NCBI GenBank assembly: GCA_914767715.1
Contig: OU612070.1
Span: 20,822,025-20,886,024 of the forward strand
Direction: 5' to 3'
From: Membranipora membranacea
Taxonomy: Eukaryota; Bryozoa; Gymnolaemata; Cheilostomatida; Membraniporidae
Length of the DNA stretch: 64,000 nucleotides
Each line of letters begins with the position of its first letter. Positions within the stretch are counted from its first letter, which is position 1. The notes below the pieces were generated by a model that saw nothing but the letters and a program-made list of their open reading frames with translations, did no database searches and was not told where the DNA came from. Position numbers and translations under genes: made by a program. This document shows positions 62,501-64,000 of the stretch, piece by piece.

Positions 62501-64000
62501 CTTCAGATTTGAGACGAGCAGGAGTTGCTCCTCCTTATGAGGTAGGTTAAAAGCAAATCTATTTTTTGACCCGAGCGAAAAAAAACCATGATACCCTCCC
62601 TTGGTATAATTTTTGAAATTTCAAGTCAGCGTAATTACCAACCAGTTAATCGGAGGATCCCAATATTCTGCAGTTTGAATAAGGCCAATAAGGGCTTGAA
62701 GTGGTCGGAGTTAGATAAGAATCCAACAGAGTTTTAATTTTTCAATGCTGCCGTTTGGCATGTTTTTTTTTGGCAAAAGTGGACGTCGTTAAAGTTGGCG
62801 CTGACGGAGAACGGAGACCCGCAGAGACAAACGGACTTCAGATTTGAGACGAGCCGGAGTTGCTCCTCCTTATGAGGTAGGTTAAAAGCAAATCTATTTT
62901 TTGACCCGAGCGAAAAAAAACCATGATACCCTCCCTTGGTATAATTTTTGAAATTTCAAGTCAGCGTAATTACCAACCAGTTAATCGGAGGATCCCAATA
63001 TTCTGCAGTTTGAATAAGGCCAATAAGGGCTTGAAGTGGTCGGAGTTAGATAAGCATCCAACAGAGTTTTAAGTTTTCAATGCTGCCGTTTGGCATGTTT
63101 TTTTTTGGCAAAAGTGGACGTCGTTAAAGTTGGCGCTGACGGAGAACGGAGACCCGCAGAGACAAACGGACTTCAGATTTGAGACGAGCAGGAGTTGCTC
63201 CTCCTTATGAGGTAGGTTAAAAGCAAATCTATTTTTTGACCCGAGCGAAAAAAAACCATGATACCCTCCCTTGGTATAATTTTTGAAATTTCAAGTCAGC
63301 GTAATTACCAACCAGTTAATCGGAGGATCCCAATATTCTGCAGTTTGAATAAGGCCAATAAGGGCTTGAAGTGGTCGGAGTTAGATAAGAATCCAACAGA
63401 GTTTTAATTTTTCAATGCTGCCGTTTGGCATGTTTTTTTTTGGCAAAAGTGGACGTCGTTAAAGTTGGCGCTGACGGAGAACGGAGACCCGCAGAGACAA
63501 ACGGACTTCAGATTTGAGACGAGCAGGAGTTGCTCCTCCTTATGAGGTAGGTTGAAAGCAAATCTATTTTTTGACCCGAGCGAAAAAAACCATGATACCC
63601 TCCCTTGGTATAATTTTTGAAATTTCAAGTCAGCGTAATTACCAACCAGTTAATCGGAGGATCATAATATTCTGCAGTTTGAATAAGGCCAATAAGGGCT
63701 TGAAGTGGTCGGAGTTAGATAAGAATCCAACAGAGTTTTAATTTTTCAATGCTGCCGTTTGGCATGTTTTTTTTTGGCAAAAGTGGACGTCGTTAAAGTT
63801 GGCGCTGACGGAGAACGGAGACCCGCAGAGACAAACGGACTTCAGATTTGAGACGAGCAGGAGTTGCTCCTCCTTATGAGGTAGGTTAAAAGCAAATCTA
63901 TTTTTTGACCCGAGCGAAAAAAAACCATGATACCCTCCCTTGGTATAATTTTTGAAATTTCAAGTCAGCGTAATTACCAACCAGTTAATCGGAGGATCCC

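Larger units (their letters stand above)
25836..64000. repeat. Satellite array, 335-bp unit, about 114 head-to-tail copies
   Basis: From gggcgtgaagtgg at 25836 (gggcttgaag in later units) the sequence repeats every 335 bp to the right edge. Starts at 26171, 26506, 26841, 27176 and onward confirm the period. Units differ by a few bases: lengths of a T run (unit 72-80, usually 9) and an A run (222-229, usually 8), G or C at unit position 32, and rare private changes. All copies point the same way and no other DNA interrupts them. The left border is abrupt and the first unit is complete. Minus-strand frames of 60-80 codons recur in some units only because run lengths vary. I recognise no known satellite, rRNA, 5S or snRNA. 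Candidate RNA signals are described in the findings. Confidence 0.98.

Noticed and set aside
27888-63628. Minus-strand 60-80 codon ORFs recurring through the satellite (ending ...CQTAALKN or ...HAKRQH).
   Set aside because: They appear only in units where A-run length or a single base opens the frame. Other units break it, and the two frame versions depend on run length, so there is no coding constraint.
25836-64000. CRISPR array.
   Set aside because: The whole 335-bp unit repeats without variable spacers, and the genome is clearly animal.

Overview
This is a 64 kb piece of an animal (metazoan) nuclear genome, probably from an invertebrate. The evidence is spliced genes with GT-AG introns of a few hundred bases to about 2 kb, AATAAA poly(A) signals, tRNA-derived SINEs, a hAT-type transposon and a large satellite array. 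I could not identify the species. Bacterial-type open reading frames are absent; all genes below were assembled exon by exon from splice sites, frame continuity and protein family similarity.

Positions 1-23.2 kb hold four genes. (1) A TTC13-like tetratricopeptide gene on the minus strand starts at 8610 and runs off the left edge; 11 exons, 561 codons, are visible. (2) A RAB8-type small GTPase on the plus strand, 8757-13739, is complete in 5 exons (209 residues, ending in a CTIL prenylation motif). It starts 146 bp from the TTC13-like start, so the two appear to share a bidirectional promoter. (3) and (4) Two complete selenoprotein W genes stand head to head: one on the minus strand (15371-18157), one on the plus strand (20020-22184). 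Each has five coding exons and an in-frame TGA in a C-x-x-U redox motif. Each also has a separate 3' UTR exon carrying a SECIS element, and an 83-nt block containing it is identical between them. The minus-strand selenoprotein W and RAB8 converge with poly(A) signals only 46 bp apart.

Introns and spacers carry mobile DNA: a 1.47 kb hAT-like element (1681-3153) containing a decayed reverse-transcriptase segment, a 528 bp TA-flanked long-inverted-repeat MITE (6270-6797), three tRNA-derived SINE-like elements (near 5.2, 10.2 and 17.3 kb), a 133 bp tandem duplication (4608-4873), small inverted repeats and a 15-bp minisatellite. From 23.2 to 25.8 kb I see no convincing gene.

From 25836 to the right edge (38 kb, about 114 copies) the window is one head-to-tail satellite array with a 335 bp unit and high sequence identity. 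It starts abruptly and does not end in the window. It shows internal history: a block of about 4.5 kb repeated at exactly 5028 bp (15 units), private variants recurring at 11, 20 and 22 units, and a left-to-right shift from a G to a C variant at unit position 32. Each unit has a splice-donor-like hairpin and two Sm-site-like motifs, which raises a testable but unproven possibility that it encodes a small nuclear or spliced-leader-type RNA. Otherwise it is ordinary satellite DNA.
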